Below, piece by piece: positions 1-9,182 of a stretch of DNA of 64,000 bases. Each line of letters opens with the position of its first letter. Position 1 is the stretch's first letter. Location: positions 558,001 to 622,000 of the forward strand of contig NZ_WNXZ01000001.1 of NCBI RefSeq assembly GCF_009733845.1, read 5' to 3'. The notes beneath the pieces were generated by a model that saw only the letters and a program-made list of their open reading frames with translations, was not told where the DNA came from and did not search any database. This stretch comes from Pseudactinotalea terrae. GTDB lineage: Bacteria; Actinomycetota; Actinomycetes; Actinomycetales; Beutenbergiaceae. The position numbers and the translations under genes are program-made.

Positions 1-1
1 C

Positions 2-703
2 TCGATGTCGATCGTGCTGCAGAGCGCGATGGACGCGCTCAACCCGGTGATGCGGCTGGGGGACCAGTTCGCCGACGTGCTCCGTACGCACCACCGCGGC
101 ATGGATCGTGCCGCCGCCAAGGTCAGGACCGTCGAGCTGCTGGGCATGGTCGGCATCTCCGCCGATCGTGCGCGGAGCTTCCCGCACGAGATGTCGGGCG
201 GGATGCGGCAGCGCGCCACCATTGCGCTCGCGCTGGCGTGCTCGCCCCAGCTCGTCGTGATGGACGAGCCGACCACCGCCGTCGACGTCGTCATGCAGCG
301 CCAGATCATGGCGCAGGTGCTGCGGCTGCGGCGCGAGCTGGGCTTCGCCGTCATCATCGTCACGCACGATCTGTCGTTGCTGCTCGAGGTGGCCGACAGG
401 ATCGCGATCATGTACGCGGGCCGGATCGTCGAGATCGGATCGGCGGAGGCCCTCTACCGGACGCCGGCCCATCCCTACACGCGCGGGCTGCGGGACTCGT
501 TCCCGCCGCTGCACGCTCCCCTGACCACGCTGCACGGCATCCCCGGCACCCCGCCCGATCTGCGGCGCCTGCCCACCGGCTGCCCGTTCCACCCCCGGTG
601 CCCGGTGGCGGTGGAAGCCTGCTCGTCCACCAAGCCGCCGCTGGTGCACCTGCCCGATCAGGCCGCCGAGTGCCTGCTGCTGACCCCGGAGGCGACCTCA
701 TGA
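2..703 (+). CDS. Oligopeptide/oligosaccharide ABC transporter ATP-binding protein (DppD-like), 5'-truncated
   Basis: The reading frame enters from the left edge, so the Walker A half is outside the window. The visible part begins at the Q-loop (QSAMDALNPV) and continues with the ABC signature MSGGMRQR, Walker B VVMDEPTTAVD, the H-loop VTHD and the C-terminal extension typical of DppD/OppD proteins, which contains CPFHPRCP. The protein would sit on the cytoplasmic face of an importer and hydrolyse ATP with the next gene product as its partner. Its stop overlaps the next start in ATGA, so the two are translationally coupled. The substrate is not readable from the ATPase; the LacI regulator two genes on suggests a carbohydrate. 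Confidence 0.93.
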   Translation, partial: SMSIVLQSAMDALNPVMRLGDQFADVLRTHHRGMDRAAAKVRTVELLGMVGISADRARSFPHEMSGGMRQRATIALALACSPQLVVMDEPTTAVDVVMQRQIMAQVLRLRRELGFAVIIVTHDLSLLLEVADRIAIMYAGRIVEIGSAEALYRTPAHPYTRGLRDSFPPLHAPLTTLHGIPGTPPDLRRLPTGCPFHPRCPVAVEACSSTKPPLVHLPDQAAECLLLTPEATS

Positions 704-1785
704 CCGCTGCACCTGAAGCCGTCGCCGGCGAGTCCACGCCGGTGCTGTCCGCGGTCGACGTGACGAAGCACTTCGTGGTGCGTGGCGCCGTGGGCGACTC
801 CTCGGTGGTGCGGGCAGTAGAGAACGCCTCGGTCGACCTGCACGAAGGTCGCATCGTGGCGGTCGTGGGGGAGAGCGGGAGCGGGAAGACGACGCTCGCC
901 CGGATGCTCGCGCGGTTCTACGAGCCGACGACGGGCGAGATCCTCCTCGACGGCGTGCCCGCGACCGGACGAGCGACGCGCACCTACCACCAGGACGTGC
1001 AGCTGATCTTCCAGGACCCGTTCGGCTCGCTCAACCCGGTCCACCGGGTGCGGCACAACCTGGACCGGGCGTTGCGCATCCACGACCGGCGGTTGTCGGC
1101 CTCCGAACGACGCAAGGCCGCCATCGAGCTGCTCGAGCGAGTCAGCCTCACCCCCGGTGAGGACTACCTCGACAAGTTTCCCCACGAGCTCTCCGGCGGT
1201 CAGCGCCAGCGCGTGGTCATCGCCAGGGCGTTGGCGGTCGGGCCGCGGGTGCTGCTGGGTGACGAGCCGATCTCGATGCTCGACGTCTCCATCCGGCTCG
1301 AGATGCTCAACCTGCTCGATCGGCTGCGCCGCGAGGACGGGCTCGCGCTGCTGTACATCACGCACGACATCGCGAGCGCTCGATACGTGTGCGACGACGT
1401 CGTGGTCATGTACGCCGGAGAGATGGTCGAGGGCGGCCCGAAGGAGGAGGTCATCGCACGCCCGGCGCACCCCTACACCAAGCTGCTCGTCGAGTCCTCG
1501 CCCGACCCCGACCGGGTCGGGACGCTGTCCCGCGAGGAGCTCTTCGACGACGCCGAGGCACTGGGTGAGCCGCCGAGCCTGATCGAACCACCGGACGGGT
1601 GCCGCTTCCATCCCCGCTGCCCGTTCGCGATGGAGCGCTGCCGGACGCAGGCGCCGCCGCGCACCGACGTCGGTGGGGGGCATTGGGCACGATGTTGGCT
1701 TCACCAGGAAGGTCGGGCGGAGGAGATCGGTGCGACGACGTTCGCAGCCGCCCTCGCCAACCGCGACAAGGAGGTCAGATCATGA
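700..1785 (+). CDS. Oligopeptide/oligosaccharide ABC transporter ATP-binding protein (DppF-like)
   Basis: 361 residues, starting at the ATG that overlaps the previous stop by 4 nt. Walker [10 protein letters not shown] is near residue 60, followed by the Q-loop [11 protein letters not shown], signature LSGGQRQR, Walker B with [12 protein letters not shown]-loop THD and the C-terminal CRFHPRCPF element of the Dpp/Opp family. The SML variant of Walker B is, as I recall, frequent in Opp-type importers that carry oligosaccharides; that is family knowledge, not proof of substrate. It is the second ATPase of the heterodimer with the preceding gene. Its stop overlaps the regulator start (ATGA). Confidence 0.95.
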   Translation: MTAAPEAVAGESTPVLSAVDVTKHFVVRGAVGDSSVVRAVENASVDLHEGRIVAVVGESGSGKTTLARMLARFYEPTTGEILLDGVPATGRATRTYHQDVQLIFQDPFGSLNPVHRVRHNLDRALRIHDRRLSASERRKAAIELLERVSLTPGEDYLDKFPHELSGGQRQRVVIARALAVGPRVLLGDEPISMLDVSIRLEMLNLLDRLRREDGLALLYITHDIASARYVCDDVVVMYAGEMVEGGPKEEVIARPAHPYTKLLVESSPDPDRVGTLSREELFDDAEALGEPPSLIEPPDGCRFHPRCPFAMERCRTQAPPRTDVGGGHWARCWLHQEGRAEEIGATTFAAALANRDKEVRS

Positions 1786-2849
1786 CGACCAAGAGAGAGC
1801 GGGCCCCCCGCCAGGCGGACGTGGCCCGGCTGGCCGGCGTCTCCCAGTCCGCGGTGTCCCGGGTCGTCAGCGGCGACCTTGCCCGCATCCCGGTCAGCAC
1901 CCAGGAGCGGATCCGCGCGGCCGTGCGTGAGCTGGGGTACGTGCCGAACCCGGCGGCACGCAGCCTGCGCGGGCGTCGCAACTCCCTGCTCGGGGTCCAC
2001 ACCTTCGAGCCGGTCTTCTCGCGTGCCCGTGACGGCTTCTACGTCGACTTCCTGCTCGGCATCGAGGCTCGTGCGGAGGAGACCGGCAACGACCTCGTGC
2101 TCTTCACCTCCGCGGCCGGCGGCGAGGGGTCGCGGTCGGTCTACCGCGCGGGGGTGAACCGCCTCGGCATGGCCGACGGCAGCATCCTGCTCGGCGTCGC
2201 GACCGACGTCATGGAGCTCGCGCGGCTGGCGAGCGAGGGTTACCCGTTCATCCACATCGGTCGCCGCGACGTCCCCGGGGCGGAGATCTCGTGCGTCGCA
2301 CCCGACTACCGCGCGGCGGCCGCGGAGGTGGTGGCGCACCTGGTGCAGCTCGGCCACACCCGGTTCGCCTACCTCCGGGACCACCACGGTCTGCCCCCCT
2401 ACGAGGACCGGCGTTCCGGGTATGCGGCGGCGCTCTCCTCTCACGAGCTGCGCGACGTCTCGCCCGGCGCACTGGGCCGGGCCGGCCTGGTGGACAGCTG
2501 GATCGACGACATGGTCGCGAACGGGACGACGGCGGTCGTGGCCGAGAGCGTCTGGCTGGCGGACCGGCTGGTCTCGGGGCTGGCTGCACGGGGTCGGCAG
2601 GTGCCGTCGGACGTCTCGGTGGCGGTGCTCGAGACGCGCGCACCCGACTCGGCGGTCGCGTGGGACTGCCTGGTGATCCCGCGCGAGGAGGTCGGCCGAG
2701 TCGCCGTCGATCGCCTCATCGCACTGATCGAAGACCCGGGTGCGGACCCGACGACCACCTGGGTGCCCTGCTCGATGGCACCCGGAGAGACCATCGCGGC
2801 AGCGCCGTCGAGCACGAGTACGAGCACCACAACGATCAAGGAGTCATGA
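1782..2849 (+). CDS. LacI-family transcriptional regulator
   Basis: 355 residues. An N-terminal LacI helix-turn-helix (VARLAGVSQSAVSRVVSG, about residues 13-30) and hinge (YVPNPAARSL) are followed by a periplasmic-binding-protein-like effector domain. The ATG is preceded by a good ribosome site (AAGGAGG, 8 nt upstream) and overlaps the ATPase stop by 4 nt. Its place inside the transporter operon suggests local control of transport and of the following oxidoreductase by a sugar-type ligand. The operator would lie upstream of the operon, outside the window. Confidence 0.93.
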   Translation: MTTKRERAPRQADVARLAGVSQSAVSRVVSGDLARIPVSTQERIRAAVRELGYVPNPAARSLRGRRNSLLGVHTFEPVFSRARDGFYVDFLLGIEARAEETGNDLVLFTSAAGGEGSRSVYRAGVNRLGMADGSILLGVATDVMELARLASEGYPFIHIGRRDVPGAEISCVAPDYRAAAAEVVAHLVQLGHTRFAYLRDHHGLPPYEDRRSGYAAALSSHELRDVSPGALGRAGLVDSWIDDMVANGTTAVVAESVWLADRLVSGLAARGRQVPSDVSVAVLETRAPDSAVAWDCLVIPREEVGRVAVDRLIALIEDPGADPTTTWVPCSMAPGETIAAAPSSTSTSTTTIKES

Positions 2850-4450
2850 ACATGACCGAACGCAGCACCGAGGTCCTCGTCGTCGGCGGCGGGCTGGGCG
2901 GGATCGCCGCCGCGCTGACGGCAGTCAAGCTCGGGCGCCGTGTGGTCCTCACCGAAGAGACGGACTGGCTCGGCGGCCAGCTCACGTCCCAGCTCGTGCC
3001 CCCGGACGAGCACGCCTGGGTGGAGTCCGAGCTCGTCTCGCCGAGCTACGCGGCTCTGCGATCGGGGATCCGCGCCTACTACCGGCGCTGCTACCCACTG
3101 ACGGCGGAGGCCCTCGCCGACCCCGAGCTCAACCCCGGCCGCGGCGTCGTCTCACGCCTGTGCCACGAGCCACGCGTCGCGGTCGCGGTGCTGGAGGAGA
3201 TGCTGGCGCCGTGGCGTGCCTCCGGTGCCATCGAGGTGCTGCTCGAGCACGTGCCCACCGCCGTACACACCGACGGCGACGTCGTCGAGGCGGTCACCCT
3301 GCGCGACTCGCGCTCGGGCGAGGAGGTCGTCGTGACCGCGCCCTACGTCGTCGACGCCACCGAGCTCGGCGACCTGCTCGAGCTCGGCGGCGTGGAGCAC
3401 GTCATCGGTGCGGAGTCGAGCCAGGAGACGGGTGAGCTGCACGCCCTGGACCGGGCAGACCCGCTGGATCAGCAGGCCATCTCGTGGTGCTTCGCGCTCG
3501 AGCACCGCCCGGGGGAGGACCACACGATCGACCGGCCGGCGTCCTACCAGCACTGGGCGACGCACGTCGCGCCGTTCTGGCCGGGTCCGCAGCTGTCCTG
3601 GATCGACGTGGAACCGGTCTCGCTCGGGCTGCGGGACCGCCCGATCTTCATGTCGAGGCCCGCGCCGGGGGTGCCGTTCGACCTGTGGAAGTACCGGCAG
3701 ATCCTCTCGGCCGACGTCTTCGCACCGGACTCCGGCATCCGTGACGTCTCGGCGGTCAACTGGCCGCAGATCGACTACTGGGAGAAGCCGCTGCTCGGTG
3801 TCGACGAGGCTGCTCGGAACGCGGCGCTCAAGGCGAGTCGCGAGCTCTCGTTGTCGCTCCTGCACTGGATGCAGACGGACGCGCCTCGCGAGGACGGCGG
3901 CACGGGTTATCCCGGGCTCCGGCTGCGTCCCGACATCAGTGGGACAGCGGACGGGCTCGCGAAGGCCGCGTACATCCGTGAGTCCCGCCGGATCAAGGCC
4001 GAGTTCACGGTGCTCGAGCAGCACGTCGGAGTGCAGGCGCGCGGCATCGACGCCGGATCGGAGATCTTCGAGGACGCCGTCGGGATCGGGCACTACCGGA
4101 TCGACCTGCACCCCTCGGCCAGCCGTACCTACGTCGACGTGGCCAGCTTCCCGTTCCAGATCCCGCTCGGATCGCTGCTGCCGGTGCGGGTGGAGAACCT
4201 GCTGCCGGCGTGCAAGAACATCGGGACCACGCACATCACCAACGGCGCGTACCGGCTGCACCCGGTGGAGTGGTCCATCGGCGAGGCTGTCGGCGCGCTC
4301 GCCGCCTACAGCCTCGATCGTGGGATCGCGCCGCGGAAGGTGCGTGCCGACGCAGGGGAGTTCGGGGCCTACCACCAGCTGCTCACCCAGACGCTCGGTG
4401 TGACCACGCAGTGGCCCGACGACATCCGCAGGACCAAGCCCGCCTACTGA
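2846..4450 (+). CDS. FAD-dependent oxidoreductase (FAD_oxidored family)
   Basis: 534 residues. The N-terminal dinucleotide-binding motif is VVGGGLGGIAAAL (about residues 12-24), followed by a conserved WLGGQLTSQ segment and a C-terminal FAD-contacting region with NLLPACKNIGTTHITNG. There is no signal peptide, so it should be cytoplasmic. The start is either ATG 2846, which overlaps the LacI stop as ATGA, or ATG 2852 six bases on. Members of this family are often found in carbohydrate-use clusters; the exact substrate is unknown. Co-transcription with an importer and a LacI regulator suggests it acts on the imported compound or its breakdown product. Confidence 0.85.
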   Translation: MNMTERSTEVLVVGGGLGGIAAALTAVKLGRRVVLTEETDWLGGQLTSQLVPPDEHAWVESELVSPSYAALRSGIRAYYRRCYPLTAEALADPELNPGRGVVSRLCHEPRVAVAVLEEMLAPWRASGAIEVLLEHVPTAVHTDGDVVEAVTLRDSRSGEEVVVTAPYVVDATELGDLLELGGVEHVIGAESSQETGELHALDRADPLDQQAISWCFALEHRPGEDHTIDRPASYQHWATHVAPFWPGPQLSWIDVEPVSLGLRDRPIFMSRPAPGVPFDLWKYRQILSADVFAPDSGIRDVSAVNWPQIDYWEKPLLGVDEAARNAALKASRELSLSLLHWMQTDAPREDGGTGYPGLRLRPDISGTADGLAKAAYIRESRRIKAEFTVLEQHVGVQARGIDAGSEIFEDAVGIGHYRIDLHPSASRTYVDVASFPFQIPLGSLLPVRVENLLPACKNIGTTHITNGAYRLHPVEWSIGEAVGALAAYSLDRGIAPRKVRADAGEFGAYHQLLTQTLGVTTQWPDDIRRTKPAY

Positions 4451-4507
4451 GCCGCCGGCCCGAGCCGACGACGACTGGCATCGATATCCCTCTTTCCCGT
4501 ACACACA

Positions 4508-4543
4508 TGTTCGAGTACCGTACTCGTACGTTAGTGTTCGAGT
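4508..4543 (+). promoter_or_regulatory. Probable operator/promoter of the DHA2 exporter
   Basis: A 15-bp inverted repeat, CGAGTA-CCG-TACTCG (4512-4526), lies between two copies of a 9-bp direct repeat TGTTCGAGT (4508-4516 and 4535-4543). The arrangement, 21 nt or more ahead of the exporter start, looks like a TetR- or MarR-type binding region. No such regulator is encoded next to it in the window. Confidence 0.55.
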
Positions 4544-4563
4544 TATAGGTGAGGGTGGTTTCG

Positions 4564-5940
4564 ATGCAGACGTCCGACGACGCGGCTCCCCAGACGGAAG
4601 CCGCTGATCCCCGCCGATGGCGGACGCTGGTGCTGCTCGGTGTGGCTCAGCTGATGCTGATCGTCGATGTCACGGTGGTGGCGATCGCACTCCCGGAAAT
4701 GCAGGCCGACCTCGGGCTCGAGCGTTCGGGTGTGGCCTGGGTGGCGAGCAGCTACGCGCTCGTGTTCGGTGGCCTGATGCTGCTCGGCGGCAAGGTCGCG
4801 GACATCCTCGGGCCGCGCCGGGTCGTGCTCGCCGGACTCAGCCTGTTCGTGGCGGCGTCGCTGCTCGCCGGGCTGTCGGGCAGCGGGGAGGTGCTCGTGC
4901 TCGCGCGTGTGCTCCAGGGCGCCGGGGCGGCAGCGATGTCACCAGCGGCGTTGTCCGTCATCGTCCGCACCTTCACCGGAGCGGAGCTGACGCGGGCGCT
5001 CGGCGTCTGGTCGGCCCTCGGTGGCGCGGGGGCCGCGGTCGGGGTGCTCCTGGGCGGTGTTCTGACCTCTGGACCGGGGTGGCAGTGGGTGTTCTTCATC
5101 AACGTCCCGGTCGGCATCGTGCTGATGATCGGCCTCGTGCGCTCGGTTCGTCCGTTGCCTGGTTCGGGCGGCCAGGTGGACCTGGCCGGTGCCGCTCTGG
5201 TCACGGCGTCGACCGGAGCGCTCGTGTACGGGCTCGTCGCCGCTGGGGATGCGGGGTGGCTCAGCGCGAGCACGCTGATCGCCGCCGTCACGGGCCTGAT
5301 CGGGTACGCCCTCTTCGGATGGCGGATCCGTACCGCCCCAGCGCCGCTGATCGAGCCAGGGGTCCTCCGGCGCGGCCCGGTGCTCCGGGGTCTGGTGCTG
5401 ATCTTCGTGGCGACGGCACTGATGATCTCGGTGTTCTTCCTCGGATCGTTCGCCCTGCAGCACCTGCACGGGTTCACCGCGCTGGAGACCGGCCTGTCGT
5501 TCCTCCCGGTCGCTGTCGGAACCATCCTCGGTTCCACTGTCGCGGGACGTCTCCTCCCGCGCTGGGGCGTGCGCGCGGTGTCCGGTGCGGGTCTGCTGAT
5601 CGCTGCCGCGGGTCTCACCGCCACCGCGGCGATCTTCTCGATGACGGTGCTGATCGTCGCCACGAGCGTGGCCGCGCTCGGCATCGGTGCCGCGTTCGTC
5701 GCCGCTGCCGGCAGCATGTTCTCGGCCGTGCAGCCGCACGAGGCCGGTGTTGCCTCCGGTGCCCTCAGCACGTTCCACGAGTTCGGCGCTGCCGCGGGCG
5801 TCTCCGCCGTCTCCAGCATCGCGGCCGCCGCACTTCTGACACCCCGGTTCGGTGCCTTCGCGCCTGGGTACTGGTTCGCAGCGGTCGTCGCCCTGGTTGC
5901 CTGCCTCGCGTCGCTGTCACCAGGTCGCAAGGCCGCCTGA
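4564..5940 (+). CDS. MFS transporter, DHA2/EmrB-QacA drug exporter family
   Basis: 458 residues and strongly hydrophobic throughout. The DHA2 signature in the first helix (LIVDVTVVAIALPEMQADLG) and the loop motif GGKVADILGPRR are both present, followed by about a dozen further membrane segments. It is predicted to be a proton-driven exporter in the plasma membrane. ATG 4564 is chosen because the GTGAGGG stretch ahead of it can serve as ribosome site; an in-frame GTG at 4549 is possible. The upstream palindrome suggests repressor control. The substrate is not predictable. Confidence 0.92.
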   Translation: MQTSDDAAPQTEAADPRRWRTLVLLGVAQLMLIVDVTVVAIALPEMQADLGLERSGVAWVASSYALVFGGLMLLGGKVADILGPRRVVLAGLSLFVAASLLAGLSGSGEVLVLARVLQGAGAAAMSPAALSVIVRTFTGAELTRALGVWSALGGAGAAVGVLLGGVLTSGPGWQWVFFINVPVGIVLMIGLVRSVRPLPGSGGQVDLAGAALVTASTGALVYGLVAAGDAGWLSASTLIAAVTGLIGYALFGWRIRTAPAPLIEPGVLRRGPVLRGLVLIFVATALMISVFFLGSFALQHLHGFTALETGLSFLPVAVGTILGSTVAGRLLPRWGVRAVSGAGLLIAAAGLTATAAIFSMTVLIVATSVAALGIGAAFVAAAGSMFSAVQPHEAGVASGALSTFHEFGAAAGVSAVSSIAAAALLTPRFGAFAPGYWFAAVVALVACLASLSPGRKAA

Positions 5941-5976
5941 GGTCCCCGGTGAGTGGGTCTTGGGCTCCGGCGCCGC

Positions 5977-5982
5977 TACCCT
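5977..5982 (+). promoter_or_regulatory. -10 element (TACCCT), leaderless HAD gene
   Basis: TACCCT ends 7 nt before ATG 5990 and there is no ribosome site, the pattern of leaderless actinobacterial genes. Confidence 0.5.
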
Positions 5983-5989
5983 GCGCGGC

Positions 5990-6649
5990 ATGCCGTTGCT
6001 GCTCGTCGACCTCGACAACACGCTCGTCGATCGGGCTGCCTCGATCGCCCGCTGGGCGAAGGCCTACGTGACCGAGCGGACCGGGGTAGCTGATCCCGCC
6101 CTGGTCTCCGAGATCATCCGGGCCGACGGCGACGGCTTGCGTCCCAAGCCAGAGGTCGCCGCCGACCTGGGCCGGCTGCTGGGGCTGAGCGAGGCGGAGG
6201 AGGGTGAAGTCATCACGGTGCTGCGGGCCGGCGTGCTGGAGTACCTGCGGCCCGATCCCGCTGTCGCCCCCGCACTGGGGCGGGCACGCGAGGCCGGCTA
6301 CGTCCCGTTCGTGGTCACGAACGGGAACGTGGCGCAGCAGGAGAACAAGCTCCGCATGATGGGGCTGGTGGAGCACGTGACGGGCATGGTGGTCAGCGAA
6401 GCCGTCGGGGTCCGCAAGCCTGACCCCACGATCTTCGAGGTCGCCGCCCGCGCGGCCGGTGCAAGCCTCGACGGCGCCTGGATGATCGGCGACTCCGCCG
6501 AGGCGGACATCGGTGGCGCCGCGAACGCGGGGCTGCGCTCGGTGTGGCTCAGCCGTGGCCGCACGCTGGCAGCGGACGAAGCGCGTCCGACGGCGATCGC
6601 TGCCAGCTTCCCGGAGGCGGTCACCGCTGTGCTCAGCCATCGGAGCTGA
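5990..6649 (+). CDS. HAD-superfamily hydrolase
   Basis: 219 residues. All four HAD motifs are visible: motif I DLDNTLVDR at residues 6-14 (nucleophile Asp), motif II with VVTNGN, motif III Lys in VRKPDP and motif IV GDSAEADIGGA. The alpha-helical cap after motif I places it with the subclass I phosphatases of phosphoglycolate phosphatase or haloacid dehalogenase type. It is cytoplasmic and the substrate is unknown. The start is supported by a TACCCT -10 box 7 nt upstream. Confidence 0.9.
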   Translation: MPLLLVDLDNTLVDRAASIARWAKAYVTERTGVADPALVSEIIRADGDGLRPKPEVAADLGRLLGLSEAEEGEVITVLRAGVLEYLRPDPAVAPALGRAREAGYVPFVVTNGNVAQQENKLRMMGLVEHVTGMVVSEAVGVRKPDPTIFEVAARAAGASLDGAWMIGDSAEADIGGAANAGLRSVWLSRGRTLAADEARPTAIAASFPEAVTAVLSHRS

Positions 6650-6707
6650 GCGAACCGGTCCGCTGCCGGGGTGGCGTCCGCGAGCACCTGCGCCGCGTGC
6701 CGTGGCG

Positions 6708-6713
6708 TAGCGT
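6708..6713 (+). promoter_or_regulatory. -10 element (TAGCGT), leaderless ThrE gene
   Basis: TAGCGT with exactly 7 nt to GTG 6721 and no ribosome site. This fixes the start choice for the exporter gene. Confidence 0.5.
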
Positions 6714-6720
6714 CGTGGTC

Positions 6721-8172
6721 GTGGCTGACGAGAACGGGGGAGTGCCCGAGCAGCACCCAGGTCCGCCGGTGCGCGTGGGCGCCGCCGGCATCCGGTCGCG
6801 TGCGCGGCGTGTGGTCAGCGCCTCCGGGCCGCCCACCTACACCTTCGGCGCCCGCCGTCGATCGTCCGGGCTCTCGTTCGCGGCCGAGCGCGAGGTGCTG
6901 GATCTGGTGCTGCGCACGGGCGAGGCGCTGCTCGGCACCGGCGCCGGCGTCGCGGACGTCACGCTCGCGATGCAACGCATGGCCGCCGGGCTCGGCATGG
7001 TCGGCGCACAGATCGACATCACCTTCAACTCGATCACGGTCTCGCTCGACCGTGACGAAGGTGCGATCACCCGTGTGCGTGTGCTCGACGTCCGCACCTC
7101 CGACTACAGCCGGCTCGCCGACGTGCTCGAGCTGGTGGACGATGTGGCCGATCGTCGTGCGGAGCTCGCGGAGGCGCTCGCGCGACTCGACGCGATCGTG
7201 GGTGCTCCGCACCCGTTCCGTCGCTGGGTGGTCACGGCTGCGCTCGGCCTGATGGCCGCCGGGGTGGCGGTACTGCTCGGCGGTGGCTGGCAGGTCGCGG
7301 GCATCGCCGCCGTCACCACCGGGGTCATCGACCGCACGTTGCGGTACCTGCGCTACCGCGGGCTGCCGTACCTGTTCCAGCAGGCTGCGGGATCGGCGAT
7401 CGCGACCCTGGTCGCGTTGCTGCTGCTCTGGGGCGTCGGGCAGCTCGGCTGGGACATCAACCTGCTGCCGCCGTCGTTGGTCGTGGCCTCCGGGATCGTG
7501 GTGCTGCTCGCCGGGCTCTCGCTGGTCGGAGCAGCGCAGGACGCCATCTCCGGCTTCCCGCTCACCGCAGCCGGCCGCTCGTTCGAGGTCGCGCTGCTCA
7601 CCCTCGGGATCGTGGTCGGGGTGGGTGTGGTGCTCGAGGTCGGAGCCCGCCTGGGCGTGCCCCTGACCATGTCCGACCTCGGTGCCTTCGCCCCGCCGCT
7701 CGCGGTGCGGGTGGTGGCGGCCGCTGTCGTGTCGGGCAGCTTCGCGGTCGCGTCGTACACGCGACTGCGCACGGTGCCGCTGGTCGCCGCGATCGGTGGC
7801 ATCGGCGTGATGGTCAACGGCGTGCTGGAGCTGGCGACTGTGGGCCCTGCGGCTCGCGCGTTCGCCGCCTCGTTGGTGGTCGGCCTCCTCGCCGGTGTGC
7901 TTGCACGCCGCCGCACCGCGCCCGCCATGGTGCTGACGGTGTGCGGCATCACCCCGATGCTGCCCGGTCTGGCCATCTACGGTGCGATGTTCGCGATCGT
8001 GGAGAGCGGCAACGTTCTCTCGGGTGCCACGCTGACAGTCCAAGCGGTCGCGGTCGGGATCGCCCTCGCGGCAGGTGTCAGCCTCGGTGACTTCGTCGCG
8101 CGCAGCACACGCGCGCAGGCCGACCGGTGGCAGGCGGCGCTCCAGCGCCGCGCGCGCGGCACCAGGATCTAG
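6721..8172 (+). CDS. thrE: Threonine/serine exporter family protein (ThrE)
   Basis: 483 residues. A cytoplasmic N-terminal domain (about 55-220) carries the ThrE signature EALLGTGAGVADVTLAMQRM, followed by about ten membrane helices (residues 165-470). This is the single-chain form that joins the two halves (ThrE and ThrE_2) found split in many bacteria. By family it exports threonine and serine. The GTG start is chosen from the -10 element 7 nt upstream. The first 50 residues are poorly conserved and basic. Confidence 0.9.
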   Translation: MADENGGVPEQHPGPPVRVGAAGIRSRARRVVSASGPPTYTFGARRRSSGLSFAAEREVLDLVLRTGEALLGTGAGVADVTLAMQRMAAGLGMVGAQIDITFNSITVSLDRDEGAITRVRVLDVRTSDYSRLADVLELVDDVADRRAELAEALARLDAIVGAPHPFRRWVVTAALGLMAAGVAVLLGGGWQVAGIAAVTTGVIDRTLRYLRYRGLPYLFQQAAGSAIATLVALLLLWGVGQLGWDINLLPPSLVVASGIVVLLAGLSLVGAAQDAISGFPLTAAGRSFEVALLTLGIVVGVGVVLEVGARLGVPLTMSDLGAFAPPLAVRVVAAAVVSGSFAVASYTRLRTVPLVAAIGGIGVMVNGVLELATVGPAARAFAASLVVGLLAGVLARRRTAPAMVLTVCGITPMLPGLAIYGAMFAIVESGNVLSGATLTVQAVAVGIALAAGVSLGDFVARSTRAQADRWQAALQRRARGTRI

Positions 8173-8205
8173 GACAGCACGCACCGGACGCGCGATGATG
8201 AGCAC

Positions 8206-9141
8206 GTGAAGACCATCGAGATTCCCCATGCCGGCATCACCGCACCCGCGCTCGTCCTCGGGCTGATGCGGATCACCGAGAAGAGCGACGACGAGGTCAG
8301 GGAGCTGGTGCGCACCGCGCGCGAGAACGGCATCGACTTCCACGACCACGCCGACGTCTACGGACCCGAGATGCACGCGTGCGAGCGCCGGTTCGCCGAG
8401 GCGATGAGGCTGACGCCCTCGGAGCGGGCCGAGCTGACGATCCAGACCAAGGCCGGCATCGTCAAGGACGGTCCCTACTTCGACTTCTCCTACGAGCACC
8501 TGGTCGAGAGCGTGAACGGTTCGCTCGAGGCGCTCGGCACCGACTACATCGACATCCTGCTGCTGCACCGCCCGGACGCGCTGGTCGAGCCCGAGGAGGT
8601 CGCCCGCGCCTTCGACGAGCTGCACGCCGCCGGGAAGGTGCGCCACTTCGGCGTCTCCAACCACACCCCGGGTCAGATCGAGCTGCTCAAGACTGTGCTC
8701 ACCCGGCCGCTGGTGGCCAACCAGCTGCAGCTGAGCATCCCCCATGCCGCGCTCGTCACCCAGGGCCTCGCCGCGAACATGGCCGGGCTCGACCAGTCGA
8801 TCAGCCGCGACGTCGGGCTGCTCGACTACTGCCGCCTGCACGGCATCACGGTGCAGGCGTGGTCGCCAGCGCAGAGCGGGTTCTTCACCGGCCCGTTCGT
8901 GGGCGACCGCGACAACTTCGCCGACCTGAACGACGTCCTCGACGAGCTGGCGGAGCGACACGGCGTGACGCCGAACGGGATCGCGACGGCCTGGATCACG
9001 CGACACCCGGCGCAGATGCAGGTGGTCCTGGGTACGACGACCCCCAGCCGGGTCGCCGAGGCGGCAGCGGGTGCAGACATCGTGCTCAGCCGTGCGGAGT
9101 GGTACCAGCTGACCCGCGCCGCCGGCCATCGGGTGCCGTGA
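8206..9141 (+). CDS. Aldo/keto reductase, YdhF-like
   Basis: 311 residues. The catalytic tetrad of the family is visible: Asp and Tyr in DFHDHADVYG, Lys in IQTKAGIV and His in LLHRPDALV. The C-terminal NADPH-binding part includes VLGTTTPSR. It is a cytoplasmic, NADPH-dependent carbonyl reductase of unknown substrate. The GTG at 8206 has no clear ribosome site, and a GATGAT stretch 6 nt upstream may be its -10 box. It is separated from its neighbours by short gaps and is probably transcribed alone or with the next gene. Confidence 0.93.
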   Translation: MKTIEIPHAGITAPALVLGLMRITEKSDDEVRELVRTARENGIDFHDHADVYGPEMHACERRFAEAMRLTPSERAELTIQTKAGIVKDGPYFDFSYEHLVESVNGSLEALGTDYIDILLLHRPDALVEPEEVARAFDELHAAGKVRHFGVSNHTPGQIELLKTVLTRPLVANQLQLSIPHAALVTQGLAANMAGLDQSISRDVGLLDYCRLHGITVQAWSPAQSGFFTGPFVGDRDNFADLNDVLDELAERHGVTPNGIATAWITRHPAQMQVVLGTTTPSRVAEAAAGADIVLSRAEWYQLTRAAGHRVP

Positions 9142-9182
9142 GGATAGGGTCGACCGCACACCTCGACGACCGGAGATCACGC

